Source of the DNA: Pterois miles
Lineage: Eukaryota; Chordata; Actinopteri; Perciformes; Scorpaenidae
DNA: 64,000 bases
Direction: 5' to 3'
Assembly (NCBI GenBank): GCA_947000775.1
Contig: CAMQGK010000246.1
Location: 310,001-374,000 of the forward strand
The notes beneath the pieces were generated by a model. That model searched no databases. It worked only from the letters and a program-made list of their open reading frames with translations, and was not told where the DNA came from. The translations under genes were made by a program, and so were the position numbers. This document shows, piece by piece, positions 55,601 through 64,000 of the stretch; positions within the stretch are counted from its first letter, which is position 1; each line of letters begins with the position of its first letter.

Positions 55601-56920
55601 CAGATTTTAATACATTTATTGATCACGATGAAAAACAAATCATCTTCAGCTGTAGCGACCCCTCTCCCAACTCAGCTCAAACCTTAATGTTTTAACTGAG
55701 ACCAGTGATGTCACACCCTAATGTACATCACTGGTGTGTTAGCCTACATTTATCCCCCTATTAATATACTGCTCTGTAACCCAACACTGAGCTGGTCAGC
55801 TGCTCCTTATGTCCCAGTTCACACCCAGACAGGCCTGCTTATATTTCTGGCCTCCCGTCAAGTCCACTAGTTAGACCGTCAGACCAGAGCAGACCGGGTG
55901 ACAATTAACCACTAACCACAGGCTCACTGCTGCTGAAAAATACACTTTGTAGGAGTCAAATAAACTCATCACGACTGGATTAAAACTGACAGGCTGAACT
56001 GGATTCAGTACACGTCTTTTACTCAACAAGCTCAAACCAGAGCGTCCAACAGAAGCATCCCGTCGTCTAGTTTTGAATTTCTCTGATCACATTTCTCCAG
56101 TCAGGTACCGTAGTTGGACAGCAGCAAATAGAGACGTCGGGGTGAAAATTAACTGCAGGCTAAAGAAATGAGACACAGTAGGAGGTAGGTGATACTTTGC
56201 ATGACTGGGCTCAAGTTTGTAACTCATACAGTATAATATGGAGACACCGTAGTCTTTTCCAATTTCAGCAACGATATCTTGTTTCAAGAAGTGTTGCAAA
56301 GCCTACAGGGTAGAAAGGAAATGAAGACTTCCTGTCTTAGGATGGTGCAATGATTATTAGCTATAGAAGAGATTTGAAGACGCAATACCGTATATTTCAC
56401 ACTATAAGGCGCACTTAAAATCGGCCAACTGTTTAACTCAGACACTGATGAAGGATTTGATGGATTTGTGGAAGAGGAATGAACTGAAAAGTGAGTGTAT
56501 TGTTTTGTATTTCATGTGTTACAACTAAAAAATTTTGGGGGTTATTGAAGTTATTGAGTTATTAAATGAATTGAATGCGCCTTATAATCCGGTGCGTCTT
56601 ATAGTGCGAAAAACACGATACTCTCCTTACTGGATTTTACACACCAAAACATACCAGACAGATTGTAAATTTAGGCTTCCTGCAGCCCACATTCGCCATG
56701 TCGCACCTTCCTTTGAGGTCAGACAGGCTCAAGGAGGAAAATCTGTTTTCAGAAGTGTTTCTCGTTTTTCAGTTCAAATGTTGGGCCTTACCTCCTCCGA
56801 ACGGCGCCCAGATGACCCGCCGTATAGCCTTGACCCAGTCGTCCATGTCCGTCTGGGAGTTCGCCATGAGCAGGAAGGACTCATGGCTGATGGGCGCCCG
56901 GTCCTTCTCTCCTGTTCCAC
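49451..56920 (-). CDS. arhgap22: arhgap22, Rho GTPase-activating protein 22 (PH end, RhoGAP, coiled coil); 5' part outside the window
   Basis: GTPase-activating protein that accelerates GTP hydrolysis by Rho-family GTPases (Rac in the studied mammalian protein). Exons in transcript order: 56920-56792 (end of PH domain), 52792-52585, 52505-52373, 52297-52224, 52144-52023 (RhoGAP), 51305-50300 (linker rich in Ser/Gly) and 49673-49451 (coiled coil and stop). Every border is AG/GT and every phase agrees. The arginine finger is in EEGLFRMPGQ. The linker has GNWLMNGLSSLRGHRRTSSG and RLSTYDNVTSSSS, typical of the ARHGAP22/24/25 group, and the C-terminal coiled coil ends in MEDFFSTLGDLALG. ARHGAP24 is the nearest alternative; the mapk8 neighbour favours arhgap22. 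The earlier PH exons were looked for between 57000 and 64000 and not found. Confidence 0.92.
50300..51305 (-). other. arhgap22: arhgap22 large exon: end of RhoGAP and Ser/Gly-rich linker
   Basis: 1006 nt between cccatag|GCA and CCAAAA|GTAAGT, open throughout. Begins GTSLVQHLMTILIREHNRLY, then a low-complexity linker with a GGGGSGGNWLMNG block, the basic-serine motif RGHRRTSSGE, RLSTYDNVTSSSS and STSSCEISVPDS, then the start of the coiled coil at VEGLKDELRKQKTTYEARIQ. The Ser/Thr-rich linker is the usual phosphoregulatory region of this group. Confidence 0.95.
51459..51935. mobile_element. TTAA foldback MITE copy in an arhgap22 intron
   Basis: Contains gtactgctgtggacggggct, tagcgtacacttaaactgat and a right end resembling the 15770 family. 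The outer TTAA sites are lost. Confidence 0.6.
52023..52144 (-). other. arhgap22: arhgap22 exon: RhoGAP domain, C-terminal part
   Basis: 122 nt between ctgcttag|ATT and GAAG|GTACGT. Encodes FLDEVQSHSSENKMSVQNLA then TVFGPNILRPKMEDPVTIME. NLATVFGPNILRP is the signature of this RhoGAP subfamily, contributing to the GTPase-binding face. Confidence 0.95.
52224..52297 (-). other. arhgap22: arhgap22 exon: RhoGAP domain
   Basis: 74 nt between ttaccag|GGG and TGCAA|GTAAGT. Encodes GVQELGRQVNTLPLPNYNLL then TYIC. The last codon (Lys) is completed by the next exon. Confidence 0.94.
52373..52505 (-). other. arhgap22: arhgap22 exon: RhoGAP domain, middle
   Basis: 133 nt between ctcgcag|TAA and GAGGAG|GTACAG. 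Encodes NTDVHTVASLLKLYLRELPE then PVIPFSKYEDFLTCAQLLAK, including the conserved KLYLRELPEP helix. Ends on a codon boundary after DEEE. Confidence 0.95.
52585..52792 (-). other. arhgap22: arhgap22 exon: RhoGAP domain, arginine finger
   Basis: 208 nt between tccccag|GGA and GACAG|GTAGGC. Encodes GIFGQRLEDTVQYEKKFGPR onward through EEGLFRMPGQANLVKELQEA to DKPLFD. The Arg in GLFRMPG is the catalytic arginine finger. Confidence 0.95.
53939..54086 (-). CDS. arhgap22: arhgap22 alternative first coding exon (PH-less isoform, 637 residues)
   Basis: ATG at 54086 opens 49 codons starting MPEPEWINLVKCGFG and ending SASCDCCSLST, then a donor ACAG|GTAACA at 53938. It ends in phase 1 with G, exactly like the PH exon donor, so it joins to 52792 as STGIFGQRLEDTV. 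The exon is Cys-rich (7 Cys) and sits in a locally GC-rich stretch. The predicted product is 637 residues without a PH domain: unique N-terminus 1-49, RhoGAP about 53-245 with arginine finger Arg94, linker 230-563, coiled coil about 564-625. From memory, ARHGAP24 has a short isoform joined at the same GIFGQ position. No transcript evidence is available here. Confidence 0.6.
54087..54240 (-). promoter_or_regulatory. arhgap22: putative internal promoter and 5' UTR of the arhgap22 short isoform
   Basis: GC-rich block with CpGs directly upstream of the alternative first exon. An in-frame TAA lies at 54200-54198, and the frame is open from there to the ATG at 54086. A start site somewhere between 54240 and 54090 is inferred. 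No clear TATA box in the minus orientation. Confidence 0.35.
54690..55000. mobile_element. high-copy teleost interspersed repeat fragment
   Basis: Words ccttggaccactcttggtcg, gaccactgcagaccagcaac and ggacaaaatgttcacttgct are familiar from many fish genomes. Class not assigned. Confidence 0.5.
56385..56622. mobile_element. short TIR MITE, sister of 35723-35945
   Basis: Left end taccgtatatttcacactat and right end cggtgcgtcttatagtgcga pair as inverted repeats, with a divergent core. Confidence 0.65.
56792..56920 (-). other. arhgap22: arhgap22 exon: C-terminal part of PH domain
   Basis: 129 nt between ccttccag|GTG and GGAG|GTAAGG (minus strand). Encodes GGTGEKDRAPISHESFLLMA then NSQTDMDDWVKAIRRVIWAP. 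The conserved Trp of the last PH helix is in DDWVKAIRR. Phase 1 at both ends. Confidence 0.92.
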
Positions 56921-57786
56921 CTGGAAGGACGAAAGAGGAGACAGAAAGTAGAGGTGAGTACAGCACAAACTGCAGATATGTATTTGAAGAACACCGGCAT
57001 TTATCACAGATCTAACCCACTGGTTGATAAGTAGACGTAGTGTAGGTTTTACACCCTCGAGCAGGGTTTGTGTAGGAACTTAACTGAACTGGGCCGTCCA
57101 AGCTAGTGTACACAAATCATGAGCCAAGAGGTATTTCCCCACTAAAATAATAATAAAGAATAAAACACTATAAAAAGGCAGACCAGAGGGGAGAATCAAT
57201 CAGCTTCAGAGTTGTGCAAGTACTATAATCCTGCAAGTTTTAAATTGCTGTACTAATTAAACACCATAGTCTGTCATGAGGAAAATTATAAGCATGCGAT
57301 ATTACAACCTGATATCACGCCAAATATGTAATAGACCAGCCTGTTCACCAGAGGATAGCGTCAGTGTACCAGCAGGAGGCAACAAAACCACTTTAGGAAA
57401 AGTGACATTGTTGGCCTTAAAATTAGTATGTAAACTATGTAAAACACATACAGAAACAAGGAAACATTGAAAACACGTCACAAACATAACTTATAAAATG
57501 AAACACCGGTCTCCTGACGCTCTGAGCACAGATTCATTTACAGCGCAGTCAGTACAGCCTACATGTCGTACAAATCACACGCCAGAAGCAAGAACGACGT
57601 TCCTATCGCACGCTTTCGCCTTACGCATTTCAATGTTAGACTGCTCGGTGTGCGTGTTCATGTTCATTGCAGGTGTGTGTGCTTTAGATGTGTTTTTTTT
57701 ATTATTTTGCTGGCAATTTTGGCAAGGACTGCGTAACGGTCGCGAGGTGTTGAGATCTGTTGTTCATCCGTACTTGTGTTTTAATT

Positions 57787-58334
57787 AGGGCTGTCAAAGG
57801 TAACATGTTATTAACGTGTTAACACAAAATCGTTTCTTTAACGCATTAACGCTATTGATCTTTCAGAGGTTCGGAAGATGCCGGCACCACATGAAACTAG
57901 AAAACCAAATGAATCCACTGGTACCAACCACGTCATGCTAGCTTGTAACCAAGGAGGGTAAATATCGCTCCAAACTAAATTTTGGTGAGGAAAAACTGGC
58001 ATGCCCGTTTTCAAAGGGGTCCCTTGACCTCTGACCTCAAGATGTGTGAATGTAAATGGGTTCTATGGGTACCCACGAGTCTCCCCTTTACAGACATGCC
58101 CACGTTATGTGATCACATGCAGTTTGGGGCACTGACGGCTGTTGTCGGCCTTGAGATTGTGTTAACTGATTTCCAATAATAAATATATACATACACTTGC
58201 ATAAAGCAGCATATTTGCCCACACATGTTAACAGTATTAAATAACTGACAAATCTGTGACTAAATGTGTGACTAAAAACTATGAACAATCATGCAATTAA
58301 TCCCGATTAAATATTTTAATCGATTGACAGCCCG
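57787..58334. mobile_element. hAT-like MITE, full length (GGGCTGTCAA family)
   Basis: Left end agggctgtcaaaggtaacat, right end taatcgattgacagcccg. The flanking gttttaat and gtttttaa resemble an eroded 8-bp target duplication. The core carries cttgacctctgacctcaag. Confidence 0.7.
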
Positions 58335-59809
58335 AGTTTTTAATGCAGTTTGCTGCTTTACTTTATGGTGGTTAAACTAACACATTTGGCAACAGTTTGG
58401 TTTTTTGGCATTAGTCAAAATTGTGTTTGCAAGATAAGATCCTACTAATAATGAAATGATAATGATACTGAAACAGGATCGCAGCCCCACACTTTAAGTT
58501 AATGCCTGAAGTCCAAACTAATGCAGGAAAATTGCTTGTGATGACGGTATAATAGCTGCTTTTACACAATAAAATGAAATGGGGTTTTCGATTAGATTAA
58601 ACCTGATTATGCCATAAAGGTTTCCTACCACTAGGTGGCACCGTTGTCCTGTTATGCATCCTCACCCTCCTGTCCTGAATTATGGCACCATGTCACTGAA
58701 GGCTTTTAGCTGATGCAGCTTTCAAAATGAGCCTCACTTTCCACATTTTTTTGACCTCATAAACATCAGCGAGGCACGCAGAGCAACACATCAAACAAAA
58801 CAGCGTGAAACATGATCAGCTGCTGCATAAAAAAAACACATTAACACCATGGACGGCATATGTCTCCTATTATCGTGACCCCACCACCTGTTTTCTGCCG
58901 CCATGCGTTCAAATAGCCTGGAGAATACGTCATCTGTTTGCCGTTTGTCTGAGCCATTAGTGTTGGATGGTGTTGTTGCCACAGTCAGTCATTTAGCTGT
59001 GAGGAGGGAATCCAAATATAAACAGTGGTGCCATAAAGCTAAGTGCCATCGTCGCCCAGCTTTGCAAACTCACACTGTCGTGATGAACAACACTGTGGTC
59101 GGCCCTCAGATGTGCTCCACAGTGAACTGAGCAATAATTTAGCATTTGATATATTTTGCCTTGATTAATGCAAGTGTGTGCATGAATATGTAATATAATC
59201 TAAATGAGAGCTCTGATTTGCCCTCAGGAAAACAGGCCACTTAAAAGGGTGATTAAAAATACAGAGAGGACACTCAGACCTGAAGGAGCCTTGGCACATT
59301 TAATACCTCCTCTTCAATGAATCAGGCCCTGACACAATCAGAGCCACTTAAAATTAATCCCAGCATCGCCGACAGACACCAAACGTACTGGAGACTGGGT
59401 GGATGTAGAGTACAAAGATCCCTTTTGGGAGCCAATTAAGATAACGCCGACTGCAGGCGCACTTTAAACCGAGTTTTCCCCTCAAAGTCTTCGGGATCAA
59501 TTTGATTTCCGCGTGGTGATCATCAGACAGGCGTTGACATTGGAGTTGAACGTTCACAGCGTTTGTGTGCAGCTTGTGTCTTTTGAGAGTCTGACATTTA
59601 AGAAGCGGAGCTATAATACTTCACAATCATAGCCTCCGATTATTAAATGTCAGCCGCTGCTGAACGGGAGATGAGGACGGGGAAGACGGCGGGAACAGTC
59701 AGGTGATTCTGATGTTGTTAAACTGTCAGTGTGGATCGAGAGATGCAGCTACTCAGCAGGTGATGTGATGCACCTCGAACGTTGGATCATCTTCGGTGGC
59801 CTTCAGCTC

Positions 59810-60319
59810 TTAAAGGGATAGTTCGGGTGTTTTGAAGTCGACTTGTACGAGGTACTTATCCGACGGCTGGCGTGTCCCCAGTTTGATGAAACACACAGAA
59901 GCAAAGAAATGCTGTGGACGGGGACGGCAGAAATACATCTTAATCTCCTAAAAGAAAGGCTCACTTACAATATTTTTACTGCTTTATTTGGCCCTCAGAC
60001 AGCCTTTACTCCTCCTTTCCGACGAGGATCTGAACCGAAAGTGAAACTTATCTATGATCTCTCTAAAGCCAAAGGCTCAGATGGCAAAAACAGTACAGAT
60101 GTGTTTCACTTTAAGCTCAGTTCGCTATTCGATTATAATTATTTTAAATATAGCGTACACTTAAACAGATCCATTTTTTCAGGTGAGCCTTTATTTTAGG
60201 CTAAAATATGTTTATGTTTTGTTTCTTGATGCTGGGGACACGCCGACCGTCACCTACTCTAAGTAATACACCTAGCTGATAATGCTCAACCCCACGTCAA
60301 GGCACAGCTGTCCCTTTAA
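59810..60319. mobile_element. TTAA foldback MITE, full length
   Basis: Intact TTAA at both ends (59810-59813 and 60316-60319), left AGGGATAGTTCGGGTGTTTT. Same family as 15770-16585 but shorter. Confidence 0.65.
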
Positions 60320-61254
60320 GCATCAGTCATCTGTTAGCTGATTCGAGTGCTAAAATTCAAATCGGCAACGTTTTAAAAGAAGTTTTGATATCGTCCCAAG
60401 TTACTTAACACTGAAAAAGTAATTACGTTACTCTACATCACACGCATTACGAATTATAATGCTTTCGTTAGCAAGCAGCTTATGTTTTGGAAGTGTTTAC
60501 TGACCATCAACAGCTAGCTGAACATTAGCTGCGATAACTGCCCACAGCACTACAGTCATCCCGTCCTCAGGCTGCAGAGATCATAAACCCTCCACCTCTG
60601 AGTAAAACTACATTCCTGAACACGTATTCACGTTTATAAGGCTAAGAAGACACAACATCTACAGTAAATTAGCGAACTTTAGAGTAACTCCTTTTTTGGT
60701 AGACAGCTGTCTCCCAAACCTTCAGCCCTGCACCAAGCTACCACGTTTTGGACCAGGTGGTCTAACGCTACTGAAAGCTCTGAGAGTACCTACTGTACAG
60801 AGGCGGCCCGGCTATGTCAACAAAGCACAGAGAAGCTGAGATCACAACACACACAGAGGAAGACAGACTTCATTCTCTGCTCAGGTAGATATTACACCGC
60901 TATATCTTTACACAGCAAATGGTTGTTTGACGCTACATTAATGCTCTGGACATCAAGTTTTGAACCTTTAAAGTTGATTAAAGAGTCTGCAAGTTACTGA
61001 GCTTGAGAAATGTTTTTTTTTTTTCCTCACTCACAGTTAAGTATTTAGTTTCTTTATGAAAGATTGATTGCAGATTGACAACTATACAACCACTTCTGTG
61101 GCCCAGCAAAGGTCGTTCAGTTTATTCACCGCGTGGTGTCTTAACATCCCTCAGGCTGCGTCCTCTGTTAATAATGTGACCGATGATTGGACGCTGTCAA
61201 GTGGTTGGTGATTAACTTCATACGACCTCTGTGCTGCGTATTATTGGTATTATG

Positions 61255-61257
<3 letters not shown>

Positions 61258-61292
<35 letters not shown>
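61258..61292 (+). repeat. (GA)n microsatellite
   Basis: About 35 bp of GA. A longer impure GA/TAGAGA-rich stretch follows at 61430-61570 and 61878-61995. Confidence 0.95.
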
Positions 61293-61296
<4 letters not shown>

Positions 61297-61565
61297 ATCT
61301 GAACTGAACTTTAACTGGACGTTTTTCTTGTTAGATCTGATTACACAAGTTAGCAAAAATTACAACGCTACGTCATGACAAGAAATACAAAACAGAATAA
61401 AGAAAATGGAATAAAAAATAAAAGTGTGAGCGTAGAGAGAGAGAGAGTAAAGACAAAGGGTAGGGGGTAGAGATAGAGAAGAGAGTAGAGAGAGTAGAGA
61501 TAGAGTAGAGAGTAAAGAGAGAGAAGAGAGGGAGAGTAGAGTAGAGATAGAGAGTAAAGAGAGAG

Positions 61566-61878
61566 GAGAGAGAAAGAAAGAAAGAAAGAAAGATTTTCCT
61601 TCATTAGTCCCACAGTGGGGAAATTCAGTTTTACACTCTGTTGTTCACACAGTACATATACATGCTTCAATGGAGAGATGTCAGAGTGAGGGGGCTGCTC
61701 CTGACAAGCGCCCAGAGCAGTTGGGGGTTTGGTGCCTTGCTCAGGGGCACCTCGGCAGTGCCCAAGAGGTAAACTGGCACCTCTCCAGCAACCAGTTGGT
61801 CTTGGTCCATGGGGGACCATGGCGGACCTCCGCGTCCTAACCCAAGTCCTTACGGACTGAGCTACTGCCGCCCCCAAA
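61566..61878 (-). mobile_element. tRNA-derived SINE
   Basis: On the minus strand it starts gggcggcagtagctcagtcc, with a tRNA-like A box (TAGCTCAGTCCG) and a B-box-like region about 25 bases later. It runs through a conserved body (gaaccggttgctgga-type words) and ends in a CTTT repeat tail at 61570-61590. Confidence 0.75.
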
Positions 61879-62584
61879 AGAAGAGAGTAGAGGTAGAGTA
61901 GAGAGAGAGAGAGAAGAGAGGGAGAGTAGAGAGAGAGAATAGAGTAGAGATAGAGAGTAAAGAGAGAAGAGAGAGAGAGAGAAGAGACTGAGAGAGAATT
62001 CAAACATGGCTGCTTCTTTGTGTAACCAGCTAACTTTCAGTCATTATTTCATTTTTCTGCTCAGCAGGTTCAACCCTCCACTTTAGACTGTTTTCACCAA
62101 GTAGTGTAATGAGCCCTTTTAGCACTTAAATACTTAGCTTTCAATTCACCTTTACATTAATCTTAACAAAATGTAAGTATAACATTGTCTAGATGGGATT
62201 AGTTCTGCAGGACAGAGTTAGCAACGAGATTATAGTGCTAAAAGCTGGGCAAGAAACCATAACAAAAGGAGGGAAATCATAAAAAAAATACCAATTATAA
62301 ACACTGTAAAATAAACATACAGTACTGGCCAGACTGAAGACACTCATAGATAACCTCCCACAACTAAAGACACATTAACCTCCTGGTCTGGACCTTTCAC
62401 CCAGCATGCACTGCTGTGGACACAACAAGCTCCCACCACAATATACTGACACAGAGTACAGCAGACACTGAACCACAGTCACACTGTCAGAAACTGTGCC
62501 GCTGACCCGCCAGTAGGTACTGTGTATTCATTGGTGCAATACTGTCATTAATACTGCATTCGTACAGTGAATTCAAGAAATATG

Positions 62585-62888
62585 ATATATAATGGTATAT
62601 ATTTACACCACTCTGGCATTAATATTTAACACACTTAATAGATCCCAATTCAGCATTTTGTATTTACTTATTTGCACTGTGGTTGTTATATATTGCAAAT
62701 ATTTGTACACATTTCATACTTCTTATATTCTCAATTTCTTATTTTTAAATTTAGTACTTTACATATATTGTGTTTATATTGTAGCTTTATGTACATGTCT
62801 TCTTACGTTTCTTTATGTTTATATAATAGCAACTGCAATGCCCAAATTTCTCCCAAAAGGATATAAATAAAGTATTTCTGATTCTGAT
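62585..62888 (+). mobile_element. retrotransposon 3' end (LINE-type tail)
   Basis: AT-rich tail ending gatataaataaagtatttct followed by a short GATTCT repeat, the common ending of teleost non-LTR elements. The rest of the element is missing. Confidence 0.6.
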
Positions 62889-63376
62889 AAACTGCTTTGA
62901 ACGATTCATCAAGTCACCAGATGATATTTATTTTCAAATAATACTACCTGCCTTGCTAACTAGATGCCAGGATAGAAGTTGCAGTACATCTTTTTTAAAA
63001 AACAGAATAAACCTAAAGTAAGTTGTCGGATAGAAATTATTCAACCAAATACATCACTTTTCTTTATGTTGCTCAACAACTCATCCACTCATTGCATTCA
63101 AACATTTTGCAGAAGTGAAGTTACTGCAAAACTTTGCACACCAAGTCAGTCTGCAGTCTGTCATAAATAAATCATCATTTAAGAGTAGATTTTGTTTAAA
63201 GGTGCAATAATCTCAATATATGATGTATTTTGGAAAAAATCATTAGCTAGGAGTCGTTATATTTTAACACAAAAAAGCCATAAAGTAGAGGTTGTAGGTC
63301 TGTATATCTGAGCTCCCATCAGCCTCGCTTTGGCCTCTGCAACAGTTAAAACTCTCCAGCATCTGTTTCCCGTTAC

Positions 63377-63599
63377 CTTGGAGATGTTGTTTCTTCAGTC
63401 GGTCCGGCTTGCAGCACACCGGCCCCATGTCTGAGTGAGCTGCGCAGGGCTGGAGCTGCGACTGGAGCTGCGACTGGAGCTGCGACTGGCTCCGGCCTAA
63501 AGCTGCAGCATGAAGCGGCTTCTCCGTCAGCGCTACGCCCGTTTGGAAGCAGATCAGTACGCAGGTAGCACCGACGGCCAGAACCTGCCAGTGAGGCAT
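63377..63599 (-). CDS. unidentified first exon with signal-peptide-like N-terminus
   Basis: Minus-strand ATG at 63599 opens 74 codons to a donor CAAG|GTAACG at 63376. The first residues, MPHWQVLAVGATCVLICFQT, are hydrophobic and followed by GVALTEKP, like a signal peptide. Next comes a SQLQ repeat made by a 12-bp tandem repeat (63450-63490), then MGPVCCKPDRLKKQHLQ. Ends in phase 1, compatible with the arhgap22 exons downstream, but skipping most of the PH domain would be needed. It could instead belong to another gene or be chance. No family recognised. Confidence 0.3.
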
Positions 63600-63780
63600 G
63601 CTCGATGCCAGCGGAGACAAAACCCGTCAAACGAGTCCCACTTCTTGCCCTTCACTCATTTACTCTGTCCATTCATTCACTCTTTTCTTCCCGGTTCTTC
63701 CATTCAGCAGTGTGGGCAGTAGGTCCGTTCCCTCAGCCCCCCTGGGGAGAAGCAAATCCCTGGGGAGGAATGTAACAAGG

Positions 63781-63791
63781 ATCTCTCTCTC

Positions 63792-63827
<36 letters not shown>

Positions 63828-63828
63828 C
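63781..63828 (+). repeat. (CT)n microsatellite
   Basis: About 48 bp of CT with a single interruption. The minus strand gives a meaningless Arg-Glu frame. Confidence 0.96.
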
Positions 63829-64000
63829 CCCCGAGTGTGTGTGCAGTAGCAGGGTGATGGGCTGTCCTCCAGGCTTTGCCAAACAAACTTGTACACACAC
63901 ACTGAAGGAAAACAGACAATGCCAATCAATCTCTGTGAGATACAGGCAGTGCAGACTTTGGATTCATGACACTTGTGGCATATTCTGCCCAAAATCCATT

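Larger units (their letters stand above)
52793..56791 (-). other. arhgap22: arhgap22 intron between PH and RhoGAP exons
   Basis: About 4 kb containing the alternative first exon (53939-54086), a common fish repeat at 54690-55000 and a TA-flanked MITE at 56385-56622. Otherwise no recognised content. Confidence 0.75.
56921..63376 (-). other. arhgap22: probable arhgap22 5' intronic sequence
   Basis: No PH-domain exon (expected WLKKQ and KNWQQRWFVLR) was found on the minus strand here, so the remaining 5' exons are presumably beyond 64000. The stretch holds MITEs, GA-rich sequence, a SINE and a LINE tail. Confidence 0.55.

Noticed and set aside
61368..62003. 211-codon minus-strand Leu/Ser/Tyr-rich frame
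   Set aside because: Produced by GA-rich simple repeats flanking a SINE. No conserved motif.

Overview
The window is nuclear DNA from a ray-finned fish, most likely a percomorph teleost. The signs are compact vertebrate-type exons in long introns, abundant CA/CT/TA microsatellites, and dense teleost MITEs, Tc1 debris, SINE and LINE tails. Two conserved genes lie tail to tail. mapk8 (JNK1) is on the + strand, with its whole coding region at 8,614-39,223. arhgap22 is on the - strand: its C-terminal part, RhoGAP domain and the end of its PH domain lie between 49,451 and 56,920. From memory, MAPK8 and ARHGAP22 are also convergent neighbours on human chromosome 10, which supports both names.

Layout. 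1-235 looks like a 5' non-coding first exon or promoter of mapk8. 236-8,554 is intron 1, with a 55-bp tandem repeat, a 100-bp CT tract and a suspicious A/T/G homopolymer patch at 7,147-7,535. The first coding exon is 8,555-8,735. Intron 2 holds a minisatellite of about 64 copies of a 46-bp unit (9,096-12,030) and a dead Tc1 element. The remaining mapk8 coding exons follow to 39,223, including the classic pair of mutually exclusive 72-nt exons (25,120-25,191 and 26,134-26,205). Reading frame and phase close exactly to a 384-residue JNK1 ending in AQVQQ. The 3' UTR probably runs to about 44,440 and contains a 57-bp tandem repeat. 44,450-48,850 is intergenic, with MITEs and one unexplained three-exon ORF candidate. 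arhgap22 then reads leftward from beyond the window to 49,451. An in-phase alternative first exon at 53,939-54,086 would give a PH-less 637-residue isoform. 57,000-64,000 is intron or upstream sequence of arhgap22 with repeats, a SINE, a LINE 3' end and an orphan signal-peptide-like first exon on the - strand.

Function. mapk8 encodes a stress-activated Ser/Thr MAP kinase. arhgap22 encodes a GTPase-activating protein for Rho-family GTPases, with PH, RhoGAP and C-terminal coiled-coil parts. They are independent neighbours, not an operon. The observations most worth following up are the minisatellite whose every unit imitates a 3' splice site, the PH-less arhgap22 first exon, the frame-broken JNK type-2 tail, and the two unidentified exon-like ORFs. 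All calls rest on reading the sequence and on remembered family knowledge; no search was run.
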